Shown here piece by piece: positions 1 through 7,596 of a stretch of DNA of 15,604 nucleotides. The translations under genes and the position numbers were made by a program. The stretch is taken from contig JBDKGH010000144.1 in the NCBI GenBank assembly GCA_039798265.1, positions 1 through 15,604 on the forward strand. The letters are read 5' to 3'. The notes beneath the pieces are model-generated. The model saw only the letters and a program-made list of their open reading frames with translations. It was not told the origin of the DNA and made no database searches. Position 1 is the first letter of the stretch. Every line of letters starts with the position of its first letter. This stretch comes from JBDKGH01 sp039798265 (GTDB lineage Bacteria; Bacteroidota; Bacteroidia; Flavobacteriales_D; Sanyastnellaceae).

Positions 1-1181
1 AATGTTTTGGGTAAACTCTCATCATTATTTTCATACTTGAATGCATCGTTCTGCAACACATTTCGGCTAGCAATAACCGATAAACGACCGTTCTCTGTGT
101 AGTGATCAAACTTGGTTCCTACAGTATAATTCCATTGTTCGTTGATCGCTAAACTCCGCAGCAAATAAGTATTGGTTTGAAAGTCCTCTGATGTAGAATC
201 ATTATTTAATTTTAAATTCAACTCAAACTGATCATAGGCACCTAATGCAATAAAAGTAAGTTTGTTTTTGTCGTTCAAATTCACTTTCCACTTTGCATTA
301 AAATCATTGTACGTGGGTAAAAAAGGAAGTCCCAAAACGGTAAACAATCCTTGTAAATAACTACGACGTGCAGAAAAAACAAGTCCTGATTTTTTTCCTG
401 TTGGACCTTCCACTGTTACCCCCAAGTCACTGCTTCCTACAACAAAGTTGACCGTTGTTTTATCGGCTCGAGGATCTTTAAAACCAAACTCAAGCACCGA
501 ACTCAGGGCATTTCCGCGTGCTGCAGGGAATGCTCCCGAATAAAATTCCACTTCGTTAATCAAATCAACGTTAATCAAGCCCACTGGGCCGCCGCTTGCA
601 CCTTGCGTAGCAAAGTGATTGATATTCGGAATTTCTATTCCATCGATGTAAAATCGGTTTTCATTAGCCGCTCCACCTCGTATAATAATGTCATTGCGAA
701 ATGAAGGCACTGCTGCTACCCCAGGAAGAGATCGTATGGCGCGTGATATATCACGATTTCCACCGGGATTACGTTTAATTTCATTGGTTCCAATCGTTCT
801 GACAGAAATGGGCGATTCTTCTCTATTGCTCAAGGTGGTACCAATAATCTCTACCCCCGCCGATTGTAATACAACAGGCTCTAAGTAGATGGTTACACTT
901 GCAGGTCGATCATTGGTAACTTCTACTTCGAATAAAATTCCTTTTAAATACCCCGTATAGACCACCTCCAGGTTATACAAACCCGGATTCAATCCATTAA
1001 TGGAAAATTCTCCTAAATCATTGGTCACCGCTCCTTGCGTAGTACCTTGAATTGCTACCGGAGCAAAACCGATTGGTTCGTTATTCGATTTGTCTAAAAC
1101 TTTTCCGCTGATAACAGCTGATTGGGAATGCAATGCGAAAGAAAACAATACACTCAAAATAGTCAGTGAGAGCGACTTCAT
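1..1181 (-). CDS. TonB-dependent receptor, N-terminal part (cut by window edge)
   Basis: Outer-membrane receptor for TonB-driven uptake; the substrate cannot be told from this part. Reading leftward from the ATG at 1181, the frame stays open for 393 codons to the window edge, so the C-terminal beta-barrel is missing. Residues 1-19 form a signal peptide (hydrophobic core LTILSVLFSFAL). Residues about 22-100 are a carboxypeptidase-regulatory-like beta-sandwich (SGKVLDKSNNEPIGFAPVAI, then a TNDLGEFSI turn), typical of Bacteroidota receptors. Residues about 120-235 are the plug, with IRGGAANENRFYIDG and NVDLINEVEFYSGAFPA. Barrel strands follow (VGSSDLGVTVEGP, SARRSYLQG). No SusC-specific signature was recognised and no SusD partner is visible, so a general TonB receptor is the safest call. 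It lies 127 bases downstream of dnaX on the same strand, with a terminator-like hairpin between them. Confidence 0.93.
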   Translation of the reverse strand, partial: MKSLSLTILSVLFSFALHSQSAVISGKVLDKSNNEPIGFAPVAIQGTTQGAVTNDLGEFSINGLNPGLYNLEVVYTGYLKGILFEVEVTNDRPASVTIYLEPVVLQSAGVEIIGTTLSNREESPISVRTIGTNEIKRNPGGNRDISRAIRSLPGVAAVPSFRNDIIIRGGAANENRFYIDGIEIPNINHFATQGASGGPVGLINVDLINEVEFYSGAFPAARGNALSSVLEFGFKDPRADKTTVNFVVGSSDLGVTVEGPTGKKSGLVFSARRSYLQGLFTVLGLPFLPTYNDFNAKWKVNLNDKNKLTFIALGAYDQFELNLKLNNDSTSEDFQTNTYLLRSLAINEQWNYTVGTKFDHYTENGRLSVIASRNVLQNDAFKYENNDESLPKT

Positions 1182-1197
1182 AAAAGAATAAGGATTT

Positions 1198-1232
1198 AAA
1201 AAAAAGAGAGCTTTTGCTCAACTGTACTCTCT
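1198..1232 (-). terminator. Probable intrinsic terminator downstream of dnaX
   Basis: Read on the minus strand, GAGC-AAAA-GCTC (1219-1208) is followed by TC and eight T residues (1205-1198). An alternative outer pairing joins AGAGAG (1232-1227) to CTCTCT (1210-1205). It lies after the dnaX stop and its T-run ends 17 bases before the start codon of the TonB receptor. It should end dnaX transcription, unless it works as an attenuator in a receptor leader. I found no clear TAnnTTTG promoter for the receptor in the gap 1182-1308. Confidence 0.5.
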
Positions 1233-1308
1233 AACACTTACCAATGCAATTGGTTCACTCTCAAAATGAAAAATAATGGAGAATAACGTCAGAAAAAGGT
1301 AGAATAGA

Positions 1309-3048
1309 TTAGTCCACCCGCAATTGGAAGGTTTGGCGCAACAAATCTACGGATGGATTCTTTGCTCTCATCGCATCAAATTTCTCTTTATCTGTTCGGG
1401 TAGAAAGCTTTACCTCTGTTTGTCGTTGAAGATCGAGTTCAAAATCTAATCCTTTAATCCCAAACTCATTGCGCATGAAATCGCCCAAATCTGCGCGGCA
1501 ATCATTAAAATAAATTTGTTGTGTTTCACTTGGAAAAGCCACACGAAGCAAACTTCCAGATTTTAATTCGAGTACAGCTACTTTCAGCGCCATTTTCACC
1601 TGCATATTGTTTTGCAAGCGATGCTCCACAAAAGAGTTCCAAGCGTTTTGGATCTCTGACAAACTGTATTCGCGATCCGCCACTTCTTTTGCTGCGGCTT
1701 CATTAGCTACTGCTTTTTCTGTATCCTCATTGCTTTTGCGAGTGAGCGTTTTTATGGAAACAGAATCCTTACTCATTCCGAGTAACGATTTTTTCCCCAA
1801 TGTAACGGGCTCCTTGCTAACACTGCTAGAAGTCACAACCGTGGCAGGCGCGGGTGATGATATTGGTGTTGGTTTAGGCGCTGTGCTTATCACTCCTGAA
1901 GGTTTAGCCGCAGAAGTATTCGATACCGAAAGCTGACGCTCGCCGCCTCTAAAAGGGATTAGTTTAAACTTTTTTTTTTCGCCTTCCCTGTTGTTATAAG
2001 GAATGCTGCACAGACGCATGAGCGTTAATTCGACCAACAGTCGCGGGTGTTTACTCCCGCGGTATTGAATATCGCACTCGTTGATAAAGTCTAAACCCTG
2101 AATGAGCAAACGCAAGTCTGCTGCCGCTCCTTGCTGCTGATAACGATTAGCTACATTATCGCTCACTTCTAGAAGTTTGATGGTCTCTGGATCCTTACAA
2201 ACTAACAAATTGCGGAAATGCGAACCAATGCCTGTAATGAAATGATGCGCATCAAATCCTTTGTTCAACACCTCGTCAAACAAGAGTAATGCGGCAGAAA
2301 TATCTTCTTGCAATACTGCGTCGGTCAATTTGAAATAATAGTCGTAATCCAAAACGTTCAAGTTTTGAATAACCAACTGATAAGTCAAATTTCTTCCGCA
2401 AAAAGCAACAACTTGGTCAAAAATTGAAAGTGCGTCACGCATAGCGCCATCGGCCTTTTGAGCAATGACGTGTAGAGCATCCATTTCGGCCGTTATGCCT
2501 TCTCTTGAGGCAATAGAAGCCAAATGTTCGGTCATGTCTTTTACTTTGATTCGGTTAAAATCAAAGATTTGACAACGACTCAAAATCGTAGGAATAATTT
2601 TATGCTTTTCCGTGGTTGCCAAAATAAATATGGCATGTGCTGGAGGCTCCTCAAGCGTTTTCAAAAACGCATTAAATGCGGCCGAAGACAACATGTGCAC
2701 CTCGTCGATGATGTACACCTTGAAGCGTCCTTGTTGTGGAGGTATGCGCACCGAATCAACAATGGATCGAATATCATCCACCGAGTTGTTACTCGCAGCG
2801 TCCAACTCAAAAATATTGAACGACAAATCGATACCCGAGTCATTCATGGCCTCGTTCACAGCACGGGCAAAAATCCGAGCACACGATGTTTTACCCACAC
2901 CGCGTGGTCCGCAAAACAAATACGATTGAGCTATCTGATTGGTTGCTATGGCATTTTGAAGCGTAGCAGTAATCGATTTCTGCCCAACAACGGTATCCCA
3001 GTTGTCAGGACGGTATTTACGAGCGGATACAATAAAATTTTCTGCCAT
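1309..3048 (-). CDS. dnaX: DNA polymerase III subunit gamma/tau
   Basis: ATPase of the replicative clamp loader; the full-length tau form also binds the polymerase core and helicase. The 579-residue product has Walker A GPRGVGKTS (47-55), the DEVH box (115-118), sensor-1 LATTEKHK (143-150) and the SRC arginine finger (157-159). The collar domain ends near residue 350 (LLVELTLMRL). A low-complexity Ser/Pro/Ala/Thr linker follows at about 375-420, then a tau-specific C-terminal domain. The zinc-binding cysteines usual between Walker A and DEVH are absent: no Cys occurs from 57 to 115, which I believe is normal in flavobacteria. An A10 run at codons 357-360, with stops directly behind it in both other frames, suggests a short gamma form is also made. 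The start is the ATG before AENFIVSARKYRP, the expected N-terminus. It is divergent from the permease gene. Confidence 0.97.
   Translation of the reverse strand: MAENFIVSARKYRPDNWDTVVGQKSITATLQNAIATNQIAQSYLFCGPRGVGKTSCARIFARAVNEAMNDSGIDLSFNIFELDAASNNSVDDIRSIVDSVRIPPQQGRFKVYIIDEVHMLSSAAFNAFLKTLEEPPAHAIFILATTEKHKIIPTILSRCQIFDFNRIKVKDMTEHLASIASREGITAEMDALHVIAQKADGAMRDALSIFDQVVAFCGRNLTYQLVIQNLNVLDYDYYFKLTDAVLQEDISAALLLFDEVLNKGFDAHHFITGIGSHFRNLLVCKDPETIKLLEVSDNVANRYQQQGAAADLRLLIQGLDFINECDIQYRGSKHPRLLVELTLMRLCSIPYNNREGEKKKFKLIPFRGGERQLSVSNTSAAKPSGVISTAPKPTPISSPAPATVVTSSSVSKEPVTLGKKSLLGMSKDSVSIKTLTRKSNEDTEKAVANEAAAKEVADREYSLSEIQNAWNSFVEHRLQNNMQVKMALKVAVLELKSGSLLRVAFPSETQQIYFNDCRADLGDFMRNEFGIKGLDFELDLQRQTEVKLSTRTDKEKFDAMRAKNPSVDLLRQTFQLRVD
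1960..1989 (-). promoter_or_regulatory. Candidate frameshift or transcriptional slippage site in dnaX
   Basis: On the minus strand, ten consecutive A residues (1979-1970) encode the end of Glu357 through Lys360, in the reading GAA AAA AAA AAG TTT AAA CTA. Shifting to the -1 frame gives GTT TAA, a stop two codons after the run. Shifting to +1 gives AGT TTA AAC TAA. Purine-rich AGGGAAGG (1989-1982) lies just upstream, similar to the stimulator used in the Escherichia coli gene, and the palindrome GTTTAAAC follows the run. The truncated product would be about 361-363 residues, ending just after the collar domain, as expected for gamma. Confidence 0.65.
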
Positions 3049-3154
3049 AGTCCCGCAAAGATGCGCCTTGTAGCACTAATTGCGCAATAGAGGTTATTCA
3101 CACCTTTTACACAACCAACTCTTTTCGTTTCTTTGACCCTGAACATCAAACCTT

Positions 3155-4573
3155 ATGAGTAACACCGAAAACCTAAAACCTACCCTTGGCCTGGTAGATG
3201 CCACCATGATAGTTGCGGGATCTATGATTGGATCTGGTATCTTTATCGTAAGTGCCGACATGGCTCGTCAAGTATATAGTCCCGGCTGGCTAATTGTGAT
3301 GTGGCTGCTCACCGGCGTCATTACGCTCATTGCCGCACTCAGCTATGGCGAACTCAGCGGTATGTTTCCGAAAGCTGGCGGACAATACATCTATCTCCGC
3401 GAATCCTACAACAAGTTAGTTGGCTTTCTTTACGGGTGGAGCTTTTTTACCGTTATCCAAACCGGTACGATCGCGGCTGTTGGAGTTGCATTCAGCAAAT
3501 TTGCGGGATATTATATCCCCGCCCTGAATATGTCCGATGAGAATATAATTTTTTCCTATGGTTCATTCAAACTTTATCCCGCCCAGTTCATGTCTATTGG
3601 GCTGATCATATTGCTTACCGCCATTAATACTCGCGGTGTAAAAGAAGGAAAGCTGATTCAAAATGCTTTCACCTTTACCAAACTCGCCGCCCTTTTTGGC
3701 ATCATCATATTCGGTTTTATCATCGGCTTCGATTTGGAAATTTGGAACGCCAACTGGTCCAATGCTTTCGCAATGGATTCTGTTAAAGACGTAGATGGAC
3801 TTACAGTAATGTCGCATCTCACCGTATGGGGCTTAATTGGCGGGATTTCAACTGCAATGGTGGGTTCTGTATTTAGCTCAGACGCATGGAACAACGTCAC
3901 CTTTATCGCTGGTGAAATAAAAAATCCCGCAAAAAACATTGGCCTTAGTTTATTCTTAGGTACTTTAATAGTAACCATTATCTATATCTCCGCAAACTTG
4001 ATGTACTTGGGTAATTTGAGTATGCACGATGTGGCTTTTGCAGCACAAGATCGCGTTGGTGTGGCCGCTTCACAGCACATTTTTGGTGAGGTAGGTACCT
4101 ATATCATAGCAGCTATGATCATGATCTCTACTTTTGGTTGTAACAATGGTTTGATTTTATCAGGCGCCCGCGTGTATTACACTATGGCTCAAGATGGACT
4201 TTTCTTCAAGCAAGCGGCTCGTCTGAACAAAAACCAAGTGCCTGCGTGGGCATTATGGGCCCAATGTTTTTGGGCTAGCGCCCTTTGCCTAAGCGGAACC
4301 TATGGCAATCTTCTAGACTATGTTGTATTCACCGTGATGGTCTTTTACATTCTTACCATCGCAGGAATATTTATTTTGAGAAAAAAACGTCCAGATCTCG
4401 CCCGACCCTATAAAGCTCCTGGATACCCTATCGTACCTGCCTTATACATTCTGCTAGCATTGGCCTTTTGTATTTGCCTTCTCACTTTTAAACCAGACTA
4501 CACTTGGCCTGGGCTTATCATTGTGCTATTGGGAATACCCGTTTATTACATCACGCAACAAGTTAAAGCATAA
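3155..4573 (+). CDS. APC-superfamily amino acid permease
   Basis: Inner-membrane amino acid transporter of the APC superfamily, 472 residues, close to the usual length. The first membrane helix carries the substrate-site glycine motif, here IVAGSMIGSGIF (GSGIF at 26-30). It is followed by the family pattern ALSYGELSGMFPKAGGQYIYL (about 61-81) with its conserved E and PKAGG. Hydrophobic segments across the rest are consistent with about 12 helices, and the C-terminal part shows the usual RKKRPDLARPYKAPGYPIVP linker (about 408-427) before the last helices. The pattern looks most like the LAT / serine-threonine exchanger branch, but substrate specificity cannot be read by eye. It is divergent from dnaX (106-base gap) and its stop lies one base from the stop of the converging gene. 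I found no convincing promoter in the gap. Confidence 0.9.
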   Translation: MSNTENLKPTLGLVDATMIVAGSMIGSGIFIVSADMARQVYSPGWLIVMWLLTGVITLIAALSYGELSGMFPKAGGQYIYLRESYNKLVGFLYGWSFFTVIQTGTIAAVGVAFSKFAGYYIPALNMSDENIIFSYGSFKLYPAQFMSIGLIILLTAINTRGVKEGKLIQNAFTFTKLAALFGIIIFGFIIGFDLEIWNANWSNAFAMDSVKDVDGLTVMSHLTVWGLIGGISTAMVGSVFSSDAWNNVTFIAGEIKNPAKNIGLSLFLGTLIVTIIYISANLMYLGNLSMHDVAFAAQDRVGVAASQHIFGEVGTYIIAAMIMISTFGCNNGLILSGARVYYTMAQDGLFFKQAARLNKNQVPAWALWAQCFWASALCLSGTYGNLLDYVVFTVMVFYILTIAGIFILRKKRPDLARPYKAPGYPIVPALYILLALAFCICLLTFKPDYTWPGLIIVLLGIPVYYITQQVKA

Positions 4574-4574
4574 T

Positions 4575-5189
4575 CTATTTTTCATATTTCCAATTGCGCC
4601 TTTTCCCTTCTGCACACCAATCGACAGAAGTGTTAAGGCGCTTTTCGCGTGTGGAAGATTGTTTAGCCCCATCAATCCAGTTGATGTATTCATTTTTTTG
4701 CGAAGGTGATAAGCTTTGAAAAAATTGAAAGGCTTTGCCGTCTTCTTTTAACGCTAACTCAAAATCCTTAGGCAAAGACAACTCCTTTATCTCTCTAACA
4801 ACCTTCTTTTGGTTCTTCACACCATCATCTATCAACTTCATAGCTTGACGAATAAAATCAACCAGATGTGTATCGGCAGGTAAATCCTGAAGAGAAGTAA
4901 TACGTCCGAGTTGGCCCATTGAATTTCTTGTCGCGTCCATTTGCAATAAACCTTTGGGGTCTTTGAACATGGCACCTAACCAAAACCACAATGAACAATG
5001 CTTGGTATGGGCTGCCATAGCACAAAGAATAGATCCTTTGTACATAAAATGCGGCATACCCCATTTAATGGTCTCTTCTACTTCAGGACATGTTGAATGA
5101 ACGAGAGCACGAATATGAATGAGAATTGGACTTGCGAAAGAAGCGGCGCTGTCAATGAAGTCGTCAACTTTAGGATGAAGCGAGGCCAT
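4575..5189 (-). CDS. YdeI/OmdA-like DUF1801-domain protein
   Basis: A 204-residue cytoplasmic protein with no signal peptide. The N-terminal part (about 10-110) looks like the DUF1801 / iron-chaperone-like fold: VDDFIDSAASFASPILIHIR, then EVEETIKWGMPHFMYKGSIL and an aromatic stretch HCSLWFWLGAMF. The C-terminal part (about 130-200) resembles the YdeI/OmdA domain: LPKDFELALKEDGKAFQFFQ, then LSPSQKNEYINWI and KREKR-like basic residues. Such two-domain proteins are common in Bacteroidota; their biochemical role is unsettled, so no function is assigned. It ends one base from the permease stop, tail to tail. The 182 bases upstream (5190-5371) hold nothing I could identify. Confidence 0.8.
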   Translation of the reverse strand: MASLHPKVDDFIDSAASFASPILIHIRALVHSTCPEVEETIKWGMPHFMYKGSILCAMAAHTKHCSLWFWLGAMFKDPKGLLQMDATRNSMGQLGRITSLQDLPADTHLVDFIRQAMKLIDDGVKNQKKVVREIKELSLPKDFELALKEDGKAFQFFQSLSPSQKNEYINWIDGAKQSSTREKRLNTSVDWCAEGKRRNWKYEK

Positions 5190-5371
5190 AGGAATTAATT
5201 TTTACAAGGATACTTCTCAATCTTTCACACTACAAAAAATTGCTCTTTCACTCTCCTGCACGTGCGTGGTTAAATTCCTTCTCACACCTTGTAATACTAT
5301 ACTATGACCTTCGCTTCAGCCATAAAATCAAGAGCATAATGCCCTATCCAAAAACTACACTACTTTAAAAA

Positions 5372-5956
5372 CTACAAATTGACGCGGCTATTTAACCCCG
5401 ACCAATCCGATGGATAGGCCAAGATTCTGCGTGGATCAACTTCCAAAAAACGAAACCAATCAGCCACTTGAGCATTCAACTCTGGCCGACCTCCTATCAA
5501 AAAATACAAATCACTTTGATAATTGGTATGTATCACAACTCCCAATATTTCTTGATGAAGAGAGGTGTTATTTAATCCCCCTTCAATGCTTTTTTCAAAG
5601 GATAAAAAGTGAACCATCAATCGGCTATTGCTGGTGTTTTGTATGCTACTCAATTCATCTTGATACAACACTACACCTTCCTTATCATTTAAGTAAATCA
5701 AGGTTAAATAACTCTCTTGTTCATGAGCCAGCTTTGATTTTATGAGCGGAAAAGCAGGTATGATATGATCCCCACTCACAATCACTACGTAATGGTTGTG
5801 ATTGTCGGAGTTAAGCTGAAACAAAGCGCGTTTTGCTTCTTCAGTATCGGACTCAGGGAACAATGGGTGGATCATTCTTTCAGTTTCGGAAGACAAAGGT
5901 GTGTACTTTGCTACAGCGCTTCCTTTGACATATATCAAACCGCCCGATTTTAACAC
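5372..5956 (-). CDS. Unknown protein resembling an FNR-type NAD-binding domain
   Basis: A 194-residue product, not recognised with certainty. Residues about 56-183 follow the order of the NAD(P)-binding half of ferredoxin-NADP reductase-like proteins. YVVIVSGDHIIPAFPLIKSK sits where the family has a glycine-rich GxGITP turn, LTLIYLNDKEGVVLYQDEL matches the LIYxNR...FxDEL strand-helix, and DLYFLIGGRPELNAQVADWF sits where a CGP motif and its helix are expected. The key glycines and the CGP cysteine are not kept, and no FAD-binding half precedes it, so it may have lost nucleotide binding. The start is a GTG directly after an in-frame TGA; an ATG at 5960 is in another frame and closes early. It could therefore be a diverged stand-alone domain or the tail of a decayed gene. 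The Crp/Fnr gene lies upstream on the same strand. Confidence 0.55.
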   Translation of the reverse strand: MLKSGGLIYVKGSAVAKYTPLSSETERMIHPLFPESDTEEAKRALFQLNSDNHNHYVVIVSGDHIIPAFPLIKSKLAHEQESYLTLIYLNDKEGVVLYQDELSSIQNTSNSRLMVHFLSFEKSIEGGLNNTSLHQEILGVVIHTNYQSDLYFLIGGRPELNAQVADWFRFLEVDPRRILAYPSDWSGLNSRVNL

Positions 5957-5995
5957 TCATTTTAACATGATATAAATTAAAAGCCGAACAAATAA

Positions 5996-6025
5996 AAATG
6001 ACCATTGTCATTTCTTACTAAGAAA
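5996..6025. promoter_or_regulatory. Two adjacent perfect inverted repeats, candidate Crp/Fnr operator
   Basis: AAATGAC-CATT-GTCATTT (5996-6013) is a perfect 7-base dyad with a 4-base spacer, the 5-4-5 geometry of Crp/Fnr-family sites. It shares its last TTT with a second perfect dyad, TTTCTTA-C-TAAGAAA (6011-6025). Both lie about 40-70 bases upstream of the reductase-like gene on the minus strand and downstream of the Crp/Fnr regulator gene. A weak TTTATTTG element (minus strand, 5996-5989) adjoins the first dyad. The rest of 5957-6135 shows nothing else clear. Confidence 0.45.
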
Positions 6026-6135
6026 CAAAAAGTATAGATCGATTAAAATTGGCATTATCCAGTCAACAAAAAGAACCGACAGGTTTGAATAACCTAATCC
6101 TTTTTTAACGTGCTAGAATTTTACTTGTATAAAAA

Positions 6136-6714
6136 CTAACTATGCGGTGAGCGAATTCTACTCAGCGTTTCCTGTGTGATCCCTAAATAAGAAGCAATCA
6201 TTCCTAAAGGCACTCTTTTCAGTATGGTCGGATACCGTGACAAAAGAGAGTTGTATCGATCCTTTGCTGTTTGAAACTGGAGACTGTATAAGTGATCCGC
6301 TACTTCGCTCATCACATTAAAATTAATGAGACGGCCAACTCGCTCTATTTCCTTATGCTTATCAAATAAATAATTCAACGACTCTAAGGACAAAACAGAA
6401 ATAACGCAAGGTTCTATCGTCTCAATAAAATACTTCGTTGGTTTTTGTTGATAAAATCCATCGATGACCGTTGTGAATTCTCGTTCTCCTCGAAAAGAGT
6501 GAGTCACATCTCTCCCATCGCGCAAATAATAGGTGCGCACTAAGCCCGACTCAATAAAGTAGAGCTTTCTGCAGACATCGCCAGAATGAACAATAGTTGT
6601 GTTTTTAGGATAAGCTTCTCTCTCTTTCAATCGTTCCACATCCTTGCGCACTTCATCGCTCAGTGGCACCAGTTCATTTATCGTTCTTATCAAAGACATC
6701 AGCTGGTGGAACAA
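6136..6714 (-). CDS. Crp/Fnr-family transcriptional regulator
   Basis: Cytoplasmic DNA-binding regulator, 192 residues, typical of the short Crp/Fnr proteins common in Bacteroidota. The N-terminal cyclic-nucleotide-type beta-roll is visible: YPKNTTIVHSGDVCRKLYFI, then ESGLVRTYYLRDGRDVTHSF and FIETIEPCVISVLS (about 35-110). A long dimer helix follows (about 118-150). The helix-turn-helix is at about 167-188 (RVPLGMIASYLGITQETLSR), ending in the SRIR that usually closes the recognition helix. Only two cysteines are present (48 and 103), so it has no iron-sulfur cluster set like true Fnr. The ligand is unknown. The product of the downstream gene and the two dyads nearby are its most obvious possible targets. 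Confidence 0.92.
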   Translation of the reverse strand: MFHQLMSLIRTINELVPLSDEVRKDVERLKEREAYPKNTTIVHSGDVCRKLYFIESGLVRTYYLRDGRDVTHSFRGEREFTTVIDGFYQQKPTKYFIETIEPCVISVLSLESLNYLFDKHKEIERVGRLINFNVMSEVADHLYSLQFQTAKDRYNSLLSRYPTILKRVPLGMIASYLGITQETLSRIRSPHS

Positions 6715-6741
6715 GTTGGATAAGTAAACCTAGTGATTTTT

Positions 6742-6755
6742 TTGACATGAATCAA
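6742..6755. promoter_or_regulatory. Fnr-box-like dyad upstream of the Crp/Fnr gene
   Basis: TTGAC-ATGA-ATCAA matches the Fnr consensus TTGAT-N4-ATCAA at nine of ten positions and shares the TGAC half-site with the dyad at 5996-6013. It lies 28 bases upstream of the regulator start (minus strand) and about 90 bases upstream of the helix-hairpin-helix gene on the other strand. It could serve autoregulation or control of both divergent genes. Confidence 0.4.
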
Positions 6756-6846
6756 ACACGATTGTGTGATCATTGGATTTTTAACCTATATGCTGTTAAG
6801 TTATATTTTGACTTTTCCCGGCGGCAATTGAATTTTGAAAGAAAAA

Positions 6847-7596
6847 ATGAAATCCCACCTATGGTCGAAATGGCATTTCTCCAAGCGCGAGCGCCACGCT
6901 ATTCTTTTCATTGGGCTTTGTTATACGGCGATTTACTTATTCCTCTGCTGGCAAAAAAAGGAATATGCTAAACGGCAGCTTTTCCTAGAAAAGGTGTACC
7001 AACCGTTGCTTGCTTTCATACCACACCTTCCCGATTCCTCTTCCACAACAAACGATTATCAAAAGAAAAAGTGGAATGATAACGCCTTATACACCAATAA
7101 AGCCACTTACGAACGAGACAGCCTAATTCCTTCTCAAACCTTTTATCCTAGAGCATCACCATACCTCAGCGGCCCTAGCCGTATAGAGATCAATAGCGCA
7201 GATAGTGCTGAATGGAATGCCCTTCCAGGAATTGGTGATTACATGACAAAAGCCATCATCAACTATAGAAATGCATTAGGAGGATTCTATTCTTTGGATC
7301 AGTTGAAAAACATGAAACAAATGCGTCCAGAAACATTCGACAAGATTAAAGCGAGGCTATGGTGCGATGAATCGAAAATATCACCTATCCCCTTTAACAC
7401 AGCCGACGCTTATACACTTTCCAAAAATCCATATCTCAATTATACACAAGCCAAAGCCATCGTCGCCTATCGCGAAAAGCATGGGCTATTCACCGATCTT
7501 GCTTCGTTATTAAAAGTAGGAGTATTAGATGATTTGACAATTTCGAACTTACGTCCCTACCTTGCGGCCACATTTGAACAAGCCGCAACGCAATGA
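6847..7596 (+). CDS. Membrane-anchored helix-hairpin-helix (ComEA-like) protein
   Basis: A 249-residue protein with a short basic N-terminus, one membrane segment (about 18-35, AILFIGLCYTAIYLFLCW) and a variable polar linker (about 60-112). Two tandem helix-hairpin-helix modules follow. The first (113-172) carries IEINSADSAEWNALPGIGDY and KAIINYRNALGGFYSLDQL. The second (180-240) carries FNTADAYTLSKNPYLNYTQA and KAIVAYREKHGLFTDLASLL. Such modules bind DNA non-specifically and occur in ComEA-type DNA-uptake proteins; that role here is inference from domain order. The ATG at 6847 is preferred over an in-frame TTG twelve bases upstream. Its TGA overlaps the apt start (ATGA), so the two are probably translationally coupled. 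Confidence 0.82.
   Translation: MKSHLWSKWHFSKRERHAILFIGLCYTAIYLFLCWQKKEYAKRQLFLEKVYQPLLAFIPHLPDSSSTTNDYQKKKWNDNALYTNKATYERDSLIPSQTFYPRASPYLSGPSRIEINSADSAEWNALPGIGDYMTKAIINYRNALGGFYSLDQLKNMKQMRPETFDKIKARLWCDESKISPIPFNTADAYTLSKNPYLNYTQAKAIVAYREKHGLFTDLASLLKVGVLDDLTISNLRPYLAATFEQAATQ

Noticed and set aside
1607..1936. 109-codon plus-strand open frame opposite the dnaX linker
   Set aside because: Antisense to the low-complexity Ser/Thr/Pro linker of dnaX, which tends to leave the opposite strand open by chance.
2524..3090. 188-codon plus-strand open frame opposite dnaX
   Set aside because: It lies fully antisense to the ATPase domain of dnaX, has a composition unlike a real protein and shows no recognisable motif.
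3128..3135. TTTCTTTG as the -7 element for the permease gene
   Set aside because: The second base does not match and no TTG lies at the right distance upstream.
6801..6810. TTATATTTTG as a promoter for the helix-hairpin-helix gene
   Set aside because: It has one extra base relative to TAnnTTTG and no TTG at about 19 bases upstream.
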